This document shows, one piece after another, positions 49,252 to 58,709 of a stretch of DNA of 64,000 bases. Source of the DNA: Bacteroidales bacterium (GTDB taxonomy: Bacteria; Bacteroidota; Bacteroidia; Bacteroidales; F082); the NCBI GenBank assembly GCA_017539045.1, contig JAFYHS010000004.1, positions 1-64,000 on the forward strand, read 5' to 3'. The notes below the pieces were generated by a model. That model saw nothing but the letters and a program-made list of their open reading frames with translations, did no database searches and was not told the DNA's origin. Position numbers and translations under genes: made by a program. Within the stretch, counting starts at the first letter, position 1. Each line of letters opens with the position of its first letter.

Positions 49252-51213
49252 ATGAAAAAGTTATTTACCTTAGCATTGGCCCTGATGGTCGTCGTTGCCG
49301 GCTATTCACAGGCTAAGAGAGTGTCGATCAAAGATGCTCAACCGAAAGCTGCCCAAGAGATGGTACTCACGGGCGACGAAGTTTTCCAACATGTCGGCAG
49401 CCAGCCCAACATGGCCCGCACCGACACCGAGTTGGACTACACCTTCTACGACTGGCAGACCAACACGGCCGCCAAGAACCTGACCATGACCTTCCCCGAC
49501 GGCTGCGTGGGTATGGCCTATGTCATCTCCACTGACGTTGACCACACCGACCGTGGTACCAACATCGCCATCTATTATCCTCAAACCGATGAATGGAAGA
49601 CCTCGGAAGGCAAGATCGAAGACCACAAGACGGGCTTCGGCTGCGCCGCCCGCTATGGCCAAAACGGTATCGTCGTGGTTTCGCGTAACCCAGAAACCAG
49701 CACCTGCGAAGTCTACATCATCGAAGACAAGGACAACCTGCCTCACGGTGATTTGGCTCCTGCCTTCATTATGGAAGCTGGACACAACCCGCACTTCCCG
49801 GCTGTGATGTGCAACGGCCCCGAGCACAAGAACATCCACATCCTCGTGACCGGCCTCAACGAAGTGGTAAACGACCAAAAAAACCCCTTCTACTACATCC
49901 GTTCGTTGGATGGCGGCCAGACCTGGAGTGACTTTATGTCCATCGAATACCTCGGCCGCGACTATGCCCCCACCTACGGCTCTGGCCAAGACGCCTACTT
50001 CATGGAAAACACCGGCGGCGATCGTCTCGACATCGTGGTGAACACCCGTCGTGGCGACGGCGTCGTGCTGACCTCTGAAGACAATGGCGACACCTGGACC
50101 CGCACCGAGTTCTATCATCACCCCGGCATCGACGTCGACTATGGTGATCCATCGAATGGCGGAGTGATGTACATGTATCCCCGTTGGACCTCTGCACTCT
50201 ATGACAACAACGGAAAGCTTCACATCGCCTATGAATTTGGCGGTGGCAGTGGCGATGCCTCCTCAACGACCTACTACCCACTCATCGGCGGCATCGGCTA
50301 CTGGAACGAGGAAATGCCTTACCACGGAGAAGTGGCTCCCCAGTATGGCTGCGACCCCAACAACCCCATGCCTATGGTGCCCGGCAACCCCTTCATCATG
50401 GACTCTGCCTATCTGCGCCAAGACATCTATTATTCATGGTGGTTATGGAGCGATGCCACCCACGAGATGTGGCCTGAATACATTGGCTATGTTGCACCTT
50501 TGGATGAAAATGAGCAACCTTTGTTAGACCCTTATGAGGCAACTGATTTCATTGATTGGAGTTCTTTGACGGCTGACAGTCACGGTCACTACAATGGTGG
50601 TACTTGCGAAATGCCTGTTTTAGTCAAAACTGCTGGCGGTGACTTGTTGGTGGCTGTTTGGATTGCCATGGATCATCATTATTTGGGTGGTAGTGGTGGC
50701 AACCAGTACTTCTTTAAGCTCTTCACCCGCGCCTCCTTGGACAATGGCTTAAGCTGGACACCTATGCAACAGATCACTGCCGATTTCATGTATCAGCTGA
50801 ATGAATTCGTTTACCCGCAAGCTGCCATCACCGGCAACACCCTTGTGATTGCATGCCAATCAGACGGTGAACCCGACTCCTACCTCATCGCATCAGGTGG
50901 CGACCTCATCCCCGATGACAACTTCTACCAAGCCTTCACCTTCGACCTCACCGAACTCTTCCCCGAATACGACGGTGTGGAAGAACAAGTGAGCAACAAC
51001 ACCCTGATGAACGTTTATCCTAACCCCGCTGTTGACCAACTCAACATTACCCTCAACCAGAATGCCGACATCACCGTCTTCAATATGGTGGGCCAAGTCG
51101 TCATGACCACTGAAGGCCATGTTGGTGTCAACACCATCAACATCAGCAACCTCACCGCTGGTGTCTACTTCGTGAATGCTGGTTCGGCCACGACGAAGTT
51201 TGTTGTGAAATAA
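49252..51213 (+). CDS. Secreted Asp-box protein with T9SS sorting domain (3 of 3)
   Basis: 653 residues. Signal peptide to about residue 19 (...VAGYSQ). Asp-boxes: SLDGGQTW (from 218), SEDNGDTW (275-282) and a later ASLDNGLSW. Paralogue of gene 2: the same signal start MKKLFTLAL, the same block order, and a T9SS C-terminal domain with runs of 26 identical nucleotides. Catalytic residues of sialidases are not recognisable. A surface-exposed glycan- or protein-binding propeller is the best guess. Confidence 0.83.
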   Translation: MKKLFTLALALMVVVAGYSQAKRVSIKDAQPKAAQEMVLTGDEVFQHVGSQPNMARTDTELDYTFYDWQTNTAAKNLTMTFPDGCVGMAYVISTDVDHTDRGTNIAIYYPQTDEWKTSEGKIEDHKTGFGCAARYGQNGIVVVSRNPETSTCEVYIIEDKDNLPHGDLAPAFIMEAGHNPHFPAVMCNGPEHKNIHILVTGLNEVVNDQKNPFYYIRSLDGGQTWSDFMSIEYLGRDYAPTYGSGQDAYFMENTGGDRLDIVVNTRRGDGVVLTSEDNGDTWTRTEFYHHPGIDVDYGDPSNGGVMYMYPRWTSALYDNNGKLHIAYEFGGGSGDASSTTYYPLIGGIGYWNEEMPYHGEVAPQYGCDPNNPMPMVPGNPFIMDSAYLRQDIYYSWWLWSDATHEMWPEYIGYVAPLDENEQPLLDPYEATDFIDWSSLTADSHGHYNGGTCEMPVLVKTAGGDLLVAVWIAMDHHYLGGSGGNQYFFKLFTRASLDNGLSWTPMQQITADFMYQLNEFVYPQAAITGNTLVIACQSDGEPDSYLIASGGDLIPDDNFYQAFTFDLTELFPEYDGVEEQVSNNTLMNVYPNPAVDQLNITLNQNADITVFNMVGQVVMTTEGHVGVNTINISNLTAGVYFVNAGSATTKFVVK

Positions 51214-51230
51214 GCATTAACTCAATGCAA

Positions 51231-51263
51231 TAAAAAAAGGAGCCATTAGGCTCCTTTTTTTAT
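51231..51263. terminator. Bidirectional intrinsic terminator, Asp-box gene 3 / pdxA
   Basis: A-tract, stem GGAGCC / GGCTCC with loop ATTA, T-tract. It overlaps the pdxA stop region. Confidence 0.92.
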
Positions 51264-52249
51264 TGCTCCTTACGGTGCCCAACAATGTCGGCGGCCAGGA
51301 AGACCGCCTTGCGATAGGAGTCGGGCTCGGCCATGTTTTGGTTGGCGATGTCGAAGGCTGGGCCATGCAATGGCGAGGCACACACCACAGGCAGTCCGGC
51401 CCAATAGCAGGCACAGCCACCCAAAGCCATCATCTTCAGCGGGAGCATGCCCTGCTCATGATGCAAGGCCAGCACCGCATCGTATTTCTTCCACAACCCG
51501 TCTCCAAACAGCTGCGAGGCCGTGAAGGGCCCGAAGGCATAAACGCCTTGCCTCTGCGCTTCTTCTATGGCCTTCAGCACCTTGTCGTCGTCGCCTTCGG
51601 CTACCGTGCCTGCATGGGGATTGAGGCCCATGACGGCAATCTTGGGCGAGTTGAGGCCGAAATCCGTCTTCAGGGCCTGCGAGAAGGTAGTGAGCTTACC
51701 CACAAGGAAGTGGGTATCGATCATCGACAGCGCCTCGCGCAGCGGCATGTCGTCGGTGGCCAAGCCGATGCGCATCATATCGTTGACCAACACACGCAGG
51801 GCGTCCTTATCCTTATGGAACGACAGCAGATAGCCCATGTTGCTCTTCTCGACCGAACGCGAATCGGGCGTCATGACCAAGGCATCCACATAGCCGTTGT
51901 TCAAGTCTTCGACAGCCCGCTTCATCGAGAGCACCGACATCTCGACAGAGACCTCCGATGGCTGCCCAGGCTCGATCTTCACCTCGTTTTCGACGATATT
52001 AATGATGTTGAACTTCTTGTCCCAAGCCTGCCGCGCATCACGGGTGAGGGCGTAGTTGGGACTCTCCATGCCAAAGTTCTTCTTGTAGTAGGAAAACGCT
52101 TTCGACTGCCCAAACAAGACAGGTGTCAGCATCTCGAACATTCGGGCATCGGAAAAGGTTTTAAGGATAACTTCGTAGCCGATACCGTTGAGGTCGCCTT
52201 GGCTGAGGCCAATGCGAGGGAGTGAGGAAACAGGGGTAAAGTCTTGCAT
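51260..52249 (-). CDS. pdxA: 4-hydroxythreonine-4-phosphate dehydrogenase
   Basis: A 329-residue NAD-dependent metal enzyme of the DXP-independent branch of pyridoxal phosphate synthesis. Family segments: GLSQGDLNGIGYEVILK near the start, VMGLNPHAGTVAEGDDD, GPFTASQLFGDGLWKKYDAVLALHHEQGMLPLK and the GLPVVCASPLHGPAFDIA end with metal-binding His residues. The ATG at 52249 is preferred because a -7 box (52292-52299) overlaps the region of a longer start at 52294. Single gene. Confidence 0.94.
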   Translation of the reverse strand: MQDFTPVSSLPRIGLSQGDLNGIGYEVILKTFSDARMFEMLTPVLFGQSKAFSYYKKNFGMESPNYALTRDARQAWDKKFNIINIVENEVKIEPGQPSEVSVEMSVLSMKRAVEDLNNGYVDALVMTPDSRSVEKSNMGYLLSFHKDKDALRVLVNDMMRIGLATDDMPLREALSMIDTHFLVGKLTTFSQALKTDFGLNSPKIAVMGLNPHAGTVAEGDDDKVLKAIEEAQRQGVYAFGPFTASQLFGDGLWKKYDAVLALHHEQGMLPLKMMALGGCACYWAGLPVVCASPLHGPAFDIANQNMAEPDSYRKAVFLAADIVGHRKEQ

Positions 52250-52291
52250 AGGCAGTTTTATTTTTCTGAATTTCAACGGGAAATCAGACTT

Positions 52292-52299
52292 CAAAAGTA
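52292..52299 (-). promoter_or_regulatory. Putative -7 box of pdxA
   Basis: TACTTTTG on the minus strand, 42 nt before the ATG at 52249. Confidence 0.5.
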
Positions 52300-52338
52300 G
52301 ACAATAAAATTAAAGAAACAAAAAATAACTTCAAAAAA

Positions 52339-53574
52339 TCACGAAAAAAGCGTGTTTTCGAAGCTTTTCATGATGATCTCGGTGGCCCCCACCTGCGATT
52401 TCAGATAGTCGCTGCAGGTCTGCGAGGCTTTTGCGTAGAATGGCTCGTCAGCAATCAGTCGGATGAATATCGACTCCAACTCAGCCGCATCGCTGATGGA
52501 GAAGGCGCCACCAAGAGCCACCAAGTCGACCGCTTCCTTGAAGCTCTTATACTTAGGCCCGAAGACCACGGGGCAGCCAAAGGTGACCGGCTCCTGGATG
52601 TTGTGGATGTTGACACCGAAACCGCCGCCGATATACACAAAGCGGGCATATTGGTACAATTGGGAGAGTATGCCTATGGTATTAATGACCAAAACCCTTG
52701 ACGAAACCATGTGATCCATCTCAGTATAGCACTGGGCCTCAGGAAACATCGCCTTGATTTGTGCCACATGTGAGGCAGAGATGTCGTGCGGGGCCAGGAT
52801 GAGACAATAATCGTCGGGCAGCTTGGGGAGAAACGCCTGCAACAACTTCTCATCGGGAGGCCAAGTGCTGCCAGCGATGATGCACTGCCGTCCGGCAATG
52901 AAACGCTCTATTTCGGGGAAAGACTTGGCCTGCTCGGCAATGGCCGCTACGCGGTCGAAACGCGTGTCGCCACAAAGCGTGACATTGTCGAAGCCATTCT
53001 TTCTGAGCAAATCGACGGTTGCCTCGTCTTGCACGAAGAAATGCGTCACCGTATGCAACTGCTGGCGGAACCAACGGCCATAGGGACGGAAGAAAAACGA
53101 GTTGGGCTTAAGGATGAGCGAGATGTAGAACAATGGGATGCCTGCCTTCTTCAAGGCCCGCATGTAATTGAACCAAAACTCGTATTTGATGAAGAAAGCA
53201 GCCACGAAATGATGCCGGCGCACCCATTTGGCGGCATGACCAGGGGTATCGGTGGGAAGATAGGCCACTTCATCAGCCATAGGATAGTCCTTGCGGACCT
53301 CATAGCCCGAAGGCGAGAAGAAGGTCAAAAGGATTTTGTACTGTGGATAGCGTTGTTTCAAAGCCTCGATGACGGGACGACCTTGCTCGAACTCACCCAA
53401 GGAAGCGGCATGGAACCAGATCCATTGCTCATTGGGATCGTCGACGGTCTCAGGCATTTTGGCCCTCAGCTTACGGCCATCCACCCATTGCTTGGCTTTG
53501 GGGTTGCCCAGCCATGCAGCCACCCTCACGCCTAGGGCATACAGCAAGACTCCTATGGTGAACAGGATCAACAC
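52339..53574 (-). CDS. kdtA (waaA): 3-deoxy-D-manno-octulosonic acid (Kdo) transferase
   Basis: A 411-residue inner-membrane-anchored GT30 enzyme adding Kdo to lipid A precursor. One N-terminal membrane anchor (about 2-18), then the acceptor lobe IWFHAASLGEFEQGRPVI (the catalytic Glu is in ASLGE), then the CMP-Kdo lobe with CGDTRFDRV, IAGSTWPPDE and IGGGFGVNIHNIQEPV. It starts 5 nt after the stop of the outer-membrane barrel gene, so it is co-transcribed with it. It uses Kdo whose precursor is made by kdsD (14733). Confidence 0.95.
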   Translation of the reverse strand: MLILFTIGVLLYALGVRVAAWLGNPKAKQWVDGRKLRAKMPETVDDPNEQWIWFHAASLGEFEQGRPVIEALKQRYPQYKILLTFFSPSGYEVRKDYPMADEVAYLPTDTPGHAAKWVRRHHFVAAFFIKYEFWFNYMRALKKAGIPLFYISLILKPNSFFFRPYGRWFRQQLHTVTHFFVQDEATVDLLRKNGFDNVTLCGDTRFDRVAAIAEQAKSFPEIERFIAGRQCIIAGSTWPPDEKLLQAFLPKLPDDYCLILAPHDISASHVAQIKAMFPEAQCYTEMDHMVSSRVLVINTIGILSQLYQYARFVYIGGGFGVNIHNIQEPVTFGCPVVFGPKYKSFKEAVDLVALGGAFSISDAAELESIFIRLIADEPFYAKASQTCSDYLKSQVGATEIIMKSFENTLFS

Positions 53575-53579
53575 GGCGG

Positions 53580-54395
53580 TTAGTCGTAATAGTATTCCTG
53601 CGGTTGACGCTGATAGGTGGGGATGCTCCAGGTGACACGGATGCCGTAGTAGAGGTCGTTGTAACGCTTATGCGGGTCGGTGTAGCCCACCGGCTCCTGC
53701 AGACCCGTTTCGGGGTTGGTGAACACGCGGAAGTCGTAGTCGCGGAGGTCGCGGGTAAAGGCATAAGTCACCTCCAAAGCGACAGAGAGGTTGAGCAGGC
53801 GAGTGTCGTGGAGCAGCAGATAGCCTGACTCAAGATGCAGTGCCGGGCCACCACGCATGCGGTCGTACCCAAACCTATAATCGCCATCCACCTGATAAGG
53901 CGGATTCAGCGCTGTCACTTGATAATCGGCATTAATGCGGTTGAAGAGATAACCTAGGCCTGCCTGTACGAAAACACCACTGTTGGGGTTGGGTCCCATA
54001 GGGAACAGCTTGCCCACCTGACCCTGGAAATGCAGTCCGCGCTGGCTGACTTCCAACTGGGCATAACTGCCAGCACCACCGATGATCTCGCCTTCGGCGG
54101 TGGTGATGCCTTCGCCAAAAATGTCAACCCATTCGCCTTTGACCTTCTTGCCAACGATGTAGTTGCCCGAGACCGACAGCAGCCAGTTGCTCTCTGTCTT
54201 AAAGGCGAAGCCACCACCCACATCATGACTCACACCATACAACGTTTTGGTGTCAAGACCTGGCATATGGAAGGCATAAGTCGCCTGAAACATGGCTACG
54301 GGGATAGGGTCTTTCATGATGTCTTTGGGCATTTGTGCGGCCACCTGCAGCGTGACGCCCAATAAAAGCAATAAGGATATAAAGACTTTGCGCAT
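53580..54395 (-). CDS. Outer-membrane beta-barrel protein of unknown function
   Basis: 271 residues with a signal peptide (to ~residue 20, ...LQVAAQ). The mature chain alternates aromatic and polar residues in strands (GGFAFKTESNWLLSVSGNYI; GVFVQAGLGYLFNRINADYQ; LHLESGYLLLHDTRLLNLSV), consistent with an 8-10-stranded barrel. It ends in a Gln/Tyr-rich tail (QRQPQEYYYD), not in the usual terminal Phe. Its co-transcription with kdtA hints at a role in LPS or envelope biogenesis (inference). Confidence 0.72.
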   Translation of the reverse strand: MRKVFISLLLLLGVTLQVAAQMPKDIMKDPIPVAMFQATYAFHMPGLDTKTLYGVSHDVGGGFAFKTESNWLLSVSGNYIVGKKVKGEWVDIFGEGITTAEGEIIGGAGSYAQLEVSQRGLHFQGQVGKLFPMGPNPNSGVFVQAGLGYLFNRINADYQVTALNPPYQVDGDYRFGYDRMRGGPALHLESGYLLLHDTRLLNLSVALEVTYAFTRDLRDYDFRVFTNPETGLQEPVGYTDPHKRYNDLYYGIRVTWSIPTYQRQPQEYYYD

Positions 54396-54448
54396 CGCGA
54401 TCGGTTTTTTTAATGAACGGAATTCGTGTCGTTTTAGTATCGAGACTG

Positions 54449-54456
54449 CAAATATA
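54449..54456 (-). promoter_or_regulatory. Putative -7 box of the barrel-kdtA operon
   Basis: TATATTTG on the minus strand, 53 nt before the barrel gene ATG, directly after the terminator of the subtilase gene. Confidence 0.5.
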
Positions 54457-54458
54457 CG

Positions 54459-54490
54459 AAAAAAGGTCGCCTCGTTGACGAAGCGACCTT
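54459..54490 (-). terminator. Intrinsic terminator of the subtilase gene
   Basis: Read on the minus strand: AAGGTCGC (54490-54483), 12-nt loop, GCGACCTT (54470-54463), then a run of T (from the A-run at 54459-54464). It lies 22 nt after the subtilase stop. Confidence 0.88.
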
Positions 54491-54512
54491 GAATTATAAC
54501 CGAATAACGCTT

Positions 54513-57500
54513 TTACATCTTCACCACCCTGCGGACAAAGGCACTGTCGCCCTTCATGATGCGGAGCGTGTAGACGCCGCTCTCCAAGCCGTTGAGCTCA
54601 TAGGCGTCGCCATCCACCTTGATGCGTTGCACCAGCTTGCCTTCGGCCGAATAAACCTCGAGCATCGTCATGCCTTCGCATTGGATGGTCACCTTGTCGG
54701 AGGTCGGATTGGGGAAAAGGCTCACCTTGCCGTCGTTCTCGTCAAGGCCTGTGAAGTAGTTGGCACAAACGGCTTCGCCTAAATCGGAGATGCCTTTTTC
54801 GAAGACCGTTTGAACGGCGTAACAGTGTTGCATGTTGATGGCCATCTCACTGTCGTCGTAAGTGGTGGCGGTGAGGTTTTCGGCCAACAGCTCGCCGTCA
54901 CGGTAGAGCTTGTAGGCAATGGCGCCGTCCACGACATCCCATTCGGTGACCATATGGCCTTCGCGCACGTCATTAAAGCGGATCTCGGGGGCCACATTGG
55001 TGACTTCGAAAGTGAGTTCGGCGGGCAGGGTCAAGCACAACCCACCTTGGTCAGGGTAAACGGCAATGGTATGGACACCATTCCCAAACCATCTCATATA
55101 ACTCGTTCCGAAGCAATTATCATGCTCGCCATCCACCACAAGGTCATTTCCGACCTCAGGGCCTTCCCAAGTGATGGTCACCTCATTGCCTTCGAAAGCA
55201 TAATCGAGGTTGGTTACGGGGGCACAAACCGGGAGCGTATAACACACCATATCAGAATTGCATCCATACACGGAATGCACCGTCACGCAAACCGTATTAT
55301 CGCCTGGCTCAACCTCCAAATCGATGTAACAGTCGGTAGTTTGCACGGTCTCCTCCTTAAAGTCAACCATATAATATTCTGCATCGGAAACCGCATTCCA
55401 GGCAAAACGGACCGTAGTGTTGTCGACCATGGCCTGATAGTGCACTTCCTCGACAGCCTCGCATAGGCAAACCTCGATAGTGGCGCCCATCACATGGCAA
55501 CCTTCAGACACCGCCTTCACCATGACAGTGGTCAAGCCAAAATCGGCATCAAAGGCATATTCAGTGGACTCGACTGTGGCCGCCAATTCGCCGTTGAAAT
55601 ACACCTCATATTGGCTTACACCTTCGATGGCATCCCAACTCAAAATGACATTATTACTCTCCAATTGGACCTGATAAGTCAGATTTTCCACAGCGCCTAC
55701 GATGCAGACGTTGACATGCTTGTCCTTTTCGCAGCTTTCGTAGACAGCCTTCACATACACGTCGTGTTGGCCATCAGTGACAGTGAAAGCATAGGTCAAT
55801 TCGTTGGTCGTGGTCAGCAGCGCTTCATCCATATAGACTTGATACTCCACCAATCCTGTGGGATCCTCGGGGGCTTCCCAAGTGAGGGTAAGCAAGAGGT
55901 CATCGTCCAAGGTATAGTCAAGATTTTGAACGGCGTCACACATCGACACGTCAACATCGGTGCAGACAAACTCGCTCTGGCAGCCGTCGTAGGCGGCATA
56001 GACGCAATAGCTGTAAAGGCCCTCTTCGACATCGGGGTCGGTATAGGTCAATTCCTCGACCAGGTCAAGGAGTTCGGTGTCGCGGTACACTTCATACCAA
56101 GCCGGTGTGCCGCTCGCGGGAGCCTCCCACGACAGGATGACATCGTGACCGTCGATGTCGTAGCTCAGGTTACGAATGGGGTCGCAGAACTCGGGAGCGC
56201 CACCGCCGCCAGAACAATTGATGGTAAATGTTTGCGTGCCACTGAAGCCACCAGAATTCTGATAGATGACCGCGCCATCATCGTAGGTGACCTCGAAACT
56301 GCATTCTGAGGTCCATTGGCCGTTATGCCAGGTGAGCGAGATGGTAGAGCCCGAGGCTACCTCACGGGTAAACGTGGCCGAACTGCCGTCGTTGACCGTC
56401 ATCTGCTCGGTAGGCGAGCCATCGGAATAGACCACGGTAAGGTAATTGCCTTGCCAGCCGTCGCCGTAGGAGTCGTGGAGCGAGAAGATGATGTTGCAGG
56501 CGTTTCTATAATTGAAATCTATCACGGTAACTCGGCCGTTGATGTCCGTTAGGGTCAATGTAAAGGGGATAACAAAATTCTCGGGAGCAGCGGCATCGAG
56601 GGTGAGATTGTAATCGGCGAAGGCCATCATGCCAGCGCCGATGGTGCTGTAAGGTTTCTCCGTCTCGTTGAGGGTGACGAACTCATAATCCGTCGACAGG
56701 GTGCCTACCACCATTTGAGCCAACTCATTACCTGCATTGTCGACCAAGATGCGGAGGTCGGCCGTCTCGCCGGGATTGAGGAGGCCGTTGTCATTGTCGT
56801 CGTTCAGCACGACGGTACCGCCCAATTGCAAGTTATAGTCGTAGACCGGCACCTTGAAACTAAAGTTGGCCGTCACCTCGCCACCGACCGACACCTCTAA
56901 GTTGAACTTGATCTGCTCGTTAGCGGCCACATTGTTGGTCACCGCGAAGGCAAAGGCATTTTCAACGGTAAGGGTCTCGTTAGCGGCAAAATTCGGGAAG
57001 TCGGCCGTGTTGTCAGTAATGGTCACTTCGGCATGATCGGTGCTCAACACCACACTGACATTGCTCACGGGTTCATCGGTGACATTGTCCAAAGTGAGGT
57101 CCATCAGAACCGACTCGCCTGGGTTGAGATTGTGGTTGTTGTTGCCTTGCGGGTCGTTGATGGCATAGGTGTTGTACTTGATAGCGCCAAGTTGGATGGC
57201 CTCCACGGCGGCGAGCACATCGATACGGCCAAAACCAAATATGTTGCTCTTGCCTTCGGCCAACCGGACGGCAGTCTCCTCAAGGATGCGGCACACATCG
57301 GCAGGCATCAGATTGGGGTCTTTGCTCAACATGAGAGCCATGCAACCAGCAGCACATGGCGTGGCCATTGAGGTGCCACTCATCGACGTATAGCCTGTGT
57401 TGGTTTGATAGTTCAGCGACTTGATGTCGACGCCAGGGGCGCACACATCGGGGCGGATGAGGCCGATACCCGGTTCATAAGGATAGTCGCCAAACTCGGT

Positions 57501-58655
57501 GTTGGTCCAAGTGACGGGGCCGCGCGAAGTGAAGTTGGCGGCGGCATCGTTGTAGTTGACAGCGCCGATACACACCGAGCAGGACAGGTCGCCTGGGTTC
57601 TCGCCCTGCACCTCGTCCATATAGGGAGGCGGGCAGCTGCCAGGAACACGCACATTGTTGGGAATAGGCGCTTGCCACATTTGGTTGCCCTCATTGCCAG
57701 CGGCGATAGCGGCCACCACACCAGCATCCAAGGCGGCTACACAGGTATGACGCAGCAGCGTACGCTCGGCAATCGTCGAATTGGAGATGCCGAGTGACAT
57801 GCTGAACAAGTCGCAGCCGTGCTCCACGGCCCATTGAATACCAGCGGAGATAGGCGTTGCGCCACCGCTACCGTTGGCGTTCAAGCACTTGACACACATC
57901 AGCGTGGCATCGGGAGCCATACCCGTTTGTGAACCCGCCGTGCCATCACCCAGCACCGTTCCCGAACAGTGCGAGCCGTGACCATGGTCGTCCATGGGAT
58001 CGTTATCGTTGTTAAAGACGTCGAAGCCATGATGCGGAAATTCCGTTCCACCGTCCCAAAGGTGATCGGCCACATCCAAGTGGTTGTAGTTGACACCCGT
58101 ATCGATGACGGCCACCACAATGCCTTCACCCGTGTAGCCCAAGTCCCACACCTGGTTGGCACCGACTTGGGTGACGTTTGGGGTAATCTCGCGCGTGGCG
58201 GAGGCGGGAGTAGCCTCTTCCCCATCGGGAATCCAATTGCGCTCAATATCATAACCGATAATCTCGATGTCGTTGCGACGTGCCAAATCGGTAATGGCAG
58301 CCTTATTGGCCGAAAGGCCCAAAGCGTTAGCCATCCAGAGGACAGTCGGCTCTGTTGTCATGTCGTTACGACGCATCTCGTCCAACGAACGTCTCAGGTC
58401 GAACTGCGTGGCCTCAGCAAAGGCCTTCAGCTCGTTGACGACAAACTCTCGGCGTTCGGAACGCGTAGCGAAATAGCTGGCTTGACGGTTCATCTGAGCC
58501 CTGTCGTATTGCGACTTCATAATGACGATGACATTGATTTTCTCGTCATCGTTGCGGCGGGCCATCTCCTCGCTCAGCAGCGGATCAATGACGGCTTGGG
58601 CATAGCCTGCCATGCAACAGACCGCCACTAGGAATAGAGTAAATAGTTTTTTCAT
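54513..58655 (-). CDS. Large S8 subtilase with FN3-like array and T9SS sorting domain
   Basis: A 1380-residue secreted protease. Signal peptide to ~19; I9-type propeptide (~20-150). S8 domain ~155-500 with Asp185 (VIDTGVN), His226 (HGSHCSG) and Ser429 (GTSMATP). Residues ~500-820 are beta-sandwich modules (MVVGTLSTDYEFVTLNETEK; a CUB-like DSYGDGWQGNYLTVVYSDG). Residues ~824-1300 hold about six FN3-like modules of ~80-90 residues with recurring Cys at the module junctions (e.g. CDPIRNLSYDI, CDAVQNLDYTL, CEAVEEVHYQA, CAPVTNLDYAF). Residues ~1305-1380 are a type A T9SS domain (VSLFPNPTSDK ... RRVVKM). Likely extracellular proteolysis with adhesion. Confidence 0.92.
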   Translation of the reverse strand: MKKLFTLFLVAVCCMAGYAQAVIDPLLSEEMARRNDDEKINVIVIMKSQYDRAQMNRQASYFATRSERREFVVNELKAFAEATQFDLRRSLDEMRRNDMTTEPTVLWMANALGLSANKAAITDLARRNDIEIIGYDIERNWIPDGEEATPASATREITPNVTQVGANQVWDLGYTGEGIVVAVIDTGVNYNHLDVADHLWDGGTEFPHHGFDVFNNDNDPMDDHGHGSHCSGTVLGDGTAGSQTGMAPDATLMCVKCLNANGSGGATPISAGIQWAVEHGCDLFSMSLGISNSTIAERTLLRHTCVAALDAGVVAAIAAGNEGNQMWQAPIPNNVRVPGSCPPPYMDEVQGENPGDLSCSVCIGAVNYNDAAANFTSRGPVTWTNTEFGDYPYEPGIGLIRPDVCAPGVDIKSLNYQTNTGYTSMSGTSMATPCAAGCMALMLSKDPNLMPADVCRILEETAVRLAEGKSNIFGFGRIDVLAAVEAIQLGAIKYNTYAINDPQGNNNHNLNPGESVLMDLTLDNVTDEPVSNVSVVLSTDHAEVTITDNTADFPNFAANETLTVENAFAFAVTNNVAANEQIKFNLEVSVGGEVTANFSFKVPVYDYNLQLGGTVVLNDDNDNGLLNPGETADLRILVDNAGNELAQMVVGTLSTDYEFVTLNETEKPYSTIGAGMMAFADYNLTLDAAAPENFVIPFTLTLTDINGRVTVIDFNYRNACNIIFSLHDSYGDGWQGNYLTVVYSDGSPTEQMTVNDGSSATFTREVASGSTISLTWHNGQWTSECSFEVTYDDGAVIYQNSGGFSGTQTFTINCSGGGGAPEFCDPIRNLSYDIDGHDVILSWEAPASGTPAWYEVYRDTELLDLVEELTYTDPDVEEGLYSYCVYAAYDGCQSEFVCTDVDVSMCDAVQNLDYTLDDDLLLTLTWEAPEDPTGLVEYQVYMDEALLTTTNELTYAFTVTDGQHDVYVKAVYESCEKDKHVNVCIVGAVENLTYQVQLESNNVILSWDAIEGVSQYEVYFNGELAATVESTEYAFDADFGLTTVMVKAVSEGCHVMGATIEVCLCEAVEEVHYQAMVDNTTVRFAWNAVSDAEYYMVDFKEETVQTTDCYIDLEVEPGDNTVCVTVHSVYGCNSDMVCYTLPVCAPVTNLDYAFEGNEVTITWEGPEVGNDLVVDGEHDNCFGTSYMRWFGNGVHTIAVYPDQGGLCLTLPAELTFEVTNVAPEIRFNDVREGHMVTEWDVVDGAIAYKLYRDGELLAENLTATTYDDSEMAINMQHCYAVQTVFEKGISDLGEAVCANYFTGLDENDGKVSLFPNPTSDKVTIQCEGMTMLEVYSAEGKLVQRIKVDGDAYELNGLESGVYTLRIMKGDSAFVRRVVKM

Positions 58656-58681
58656 TTCAGTTAGAATTGATTTTAAAGGTG

Positions 58682-58689
58682 CAAAGTTA
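58682..58689 (-). promoter_or_regulatory. Putative -7 box of the subtilase gene
   Basis: TAACTTTG on the minus strand, 26 nt before the ATG. Confidence 0.55.
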
Positions 58690-58709
58690 GAAATGTTTTG
58701 CGTTTATCG

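Noticed and set aside
44823..51213. Calling the Asp-box proteins sialidases
   Set aside because: Asp-boxes also occur in many non-sialidase propellers, and no FRIP motif, Arg triad or nucleophile Tyr/Glu pair could be recognised.
41590..51213. A polysaccharide utilisation locus around GH92
   Set aside because: No SusC/SusD pair, sensor/regulator or other glycosidases are present next to it.
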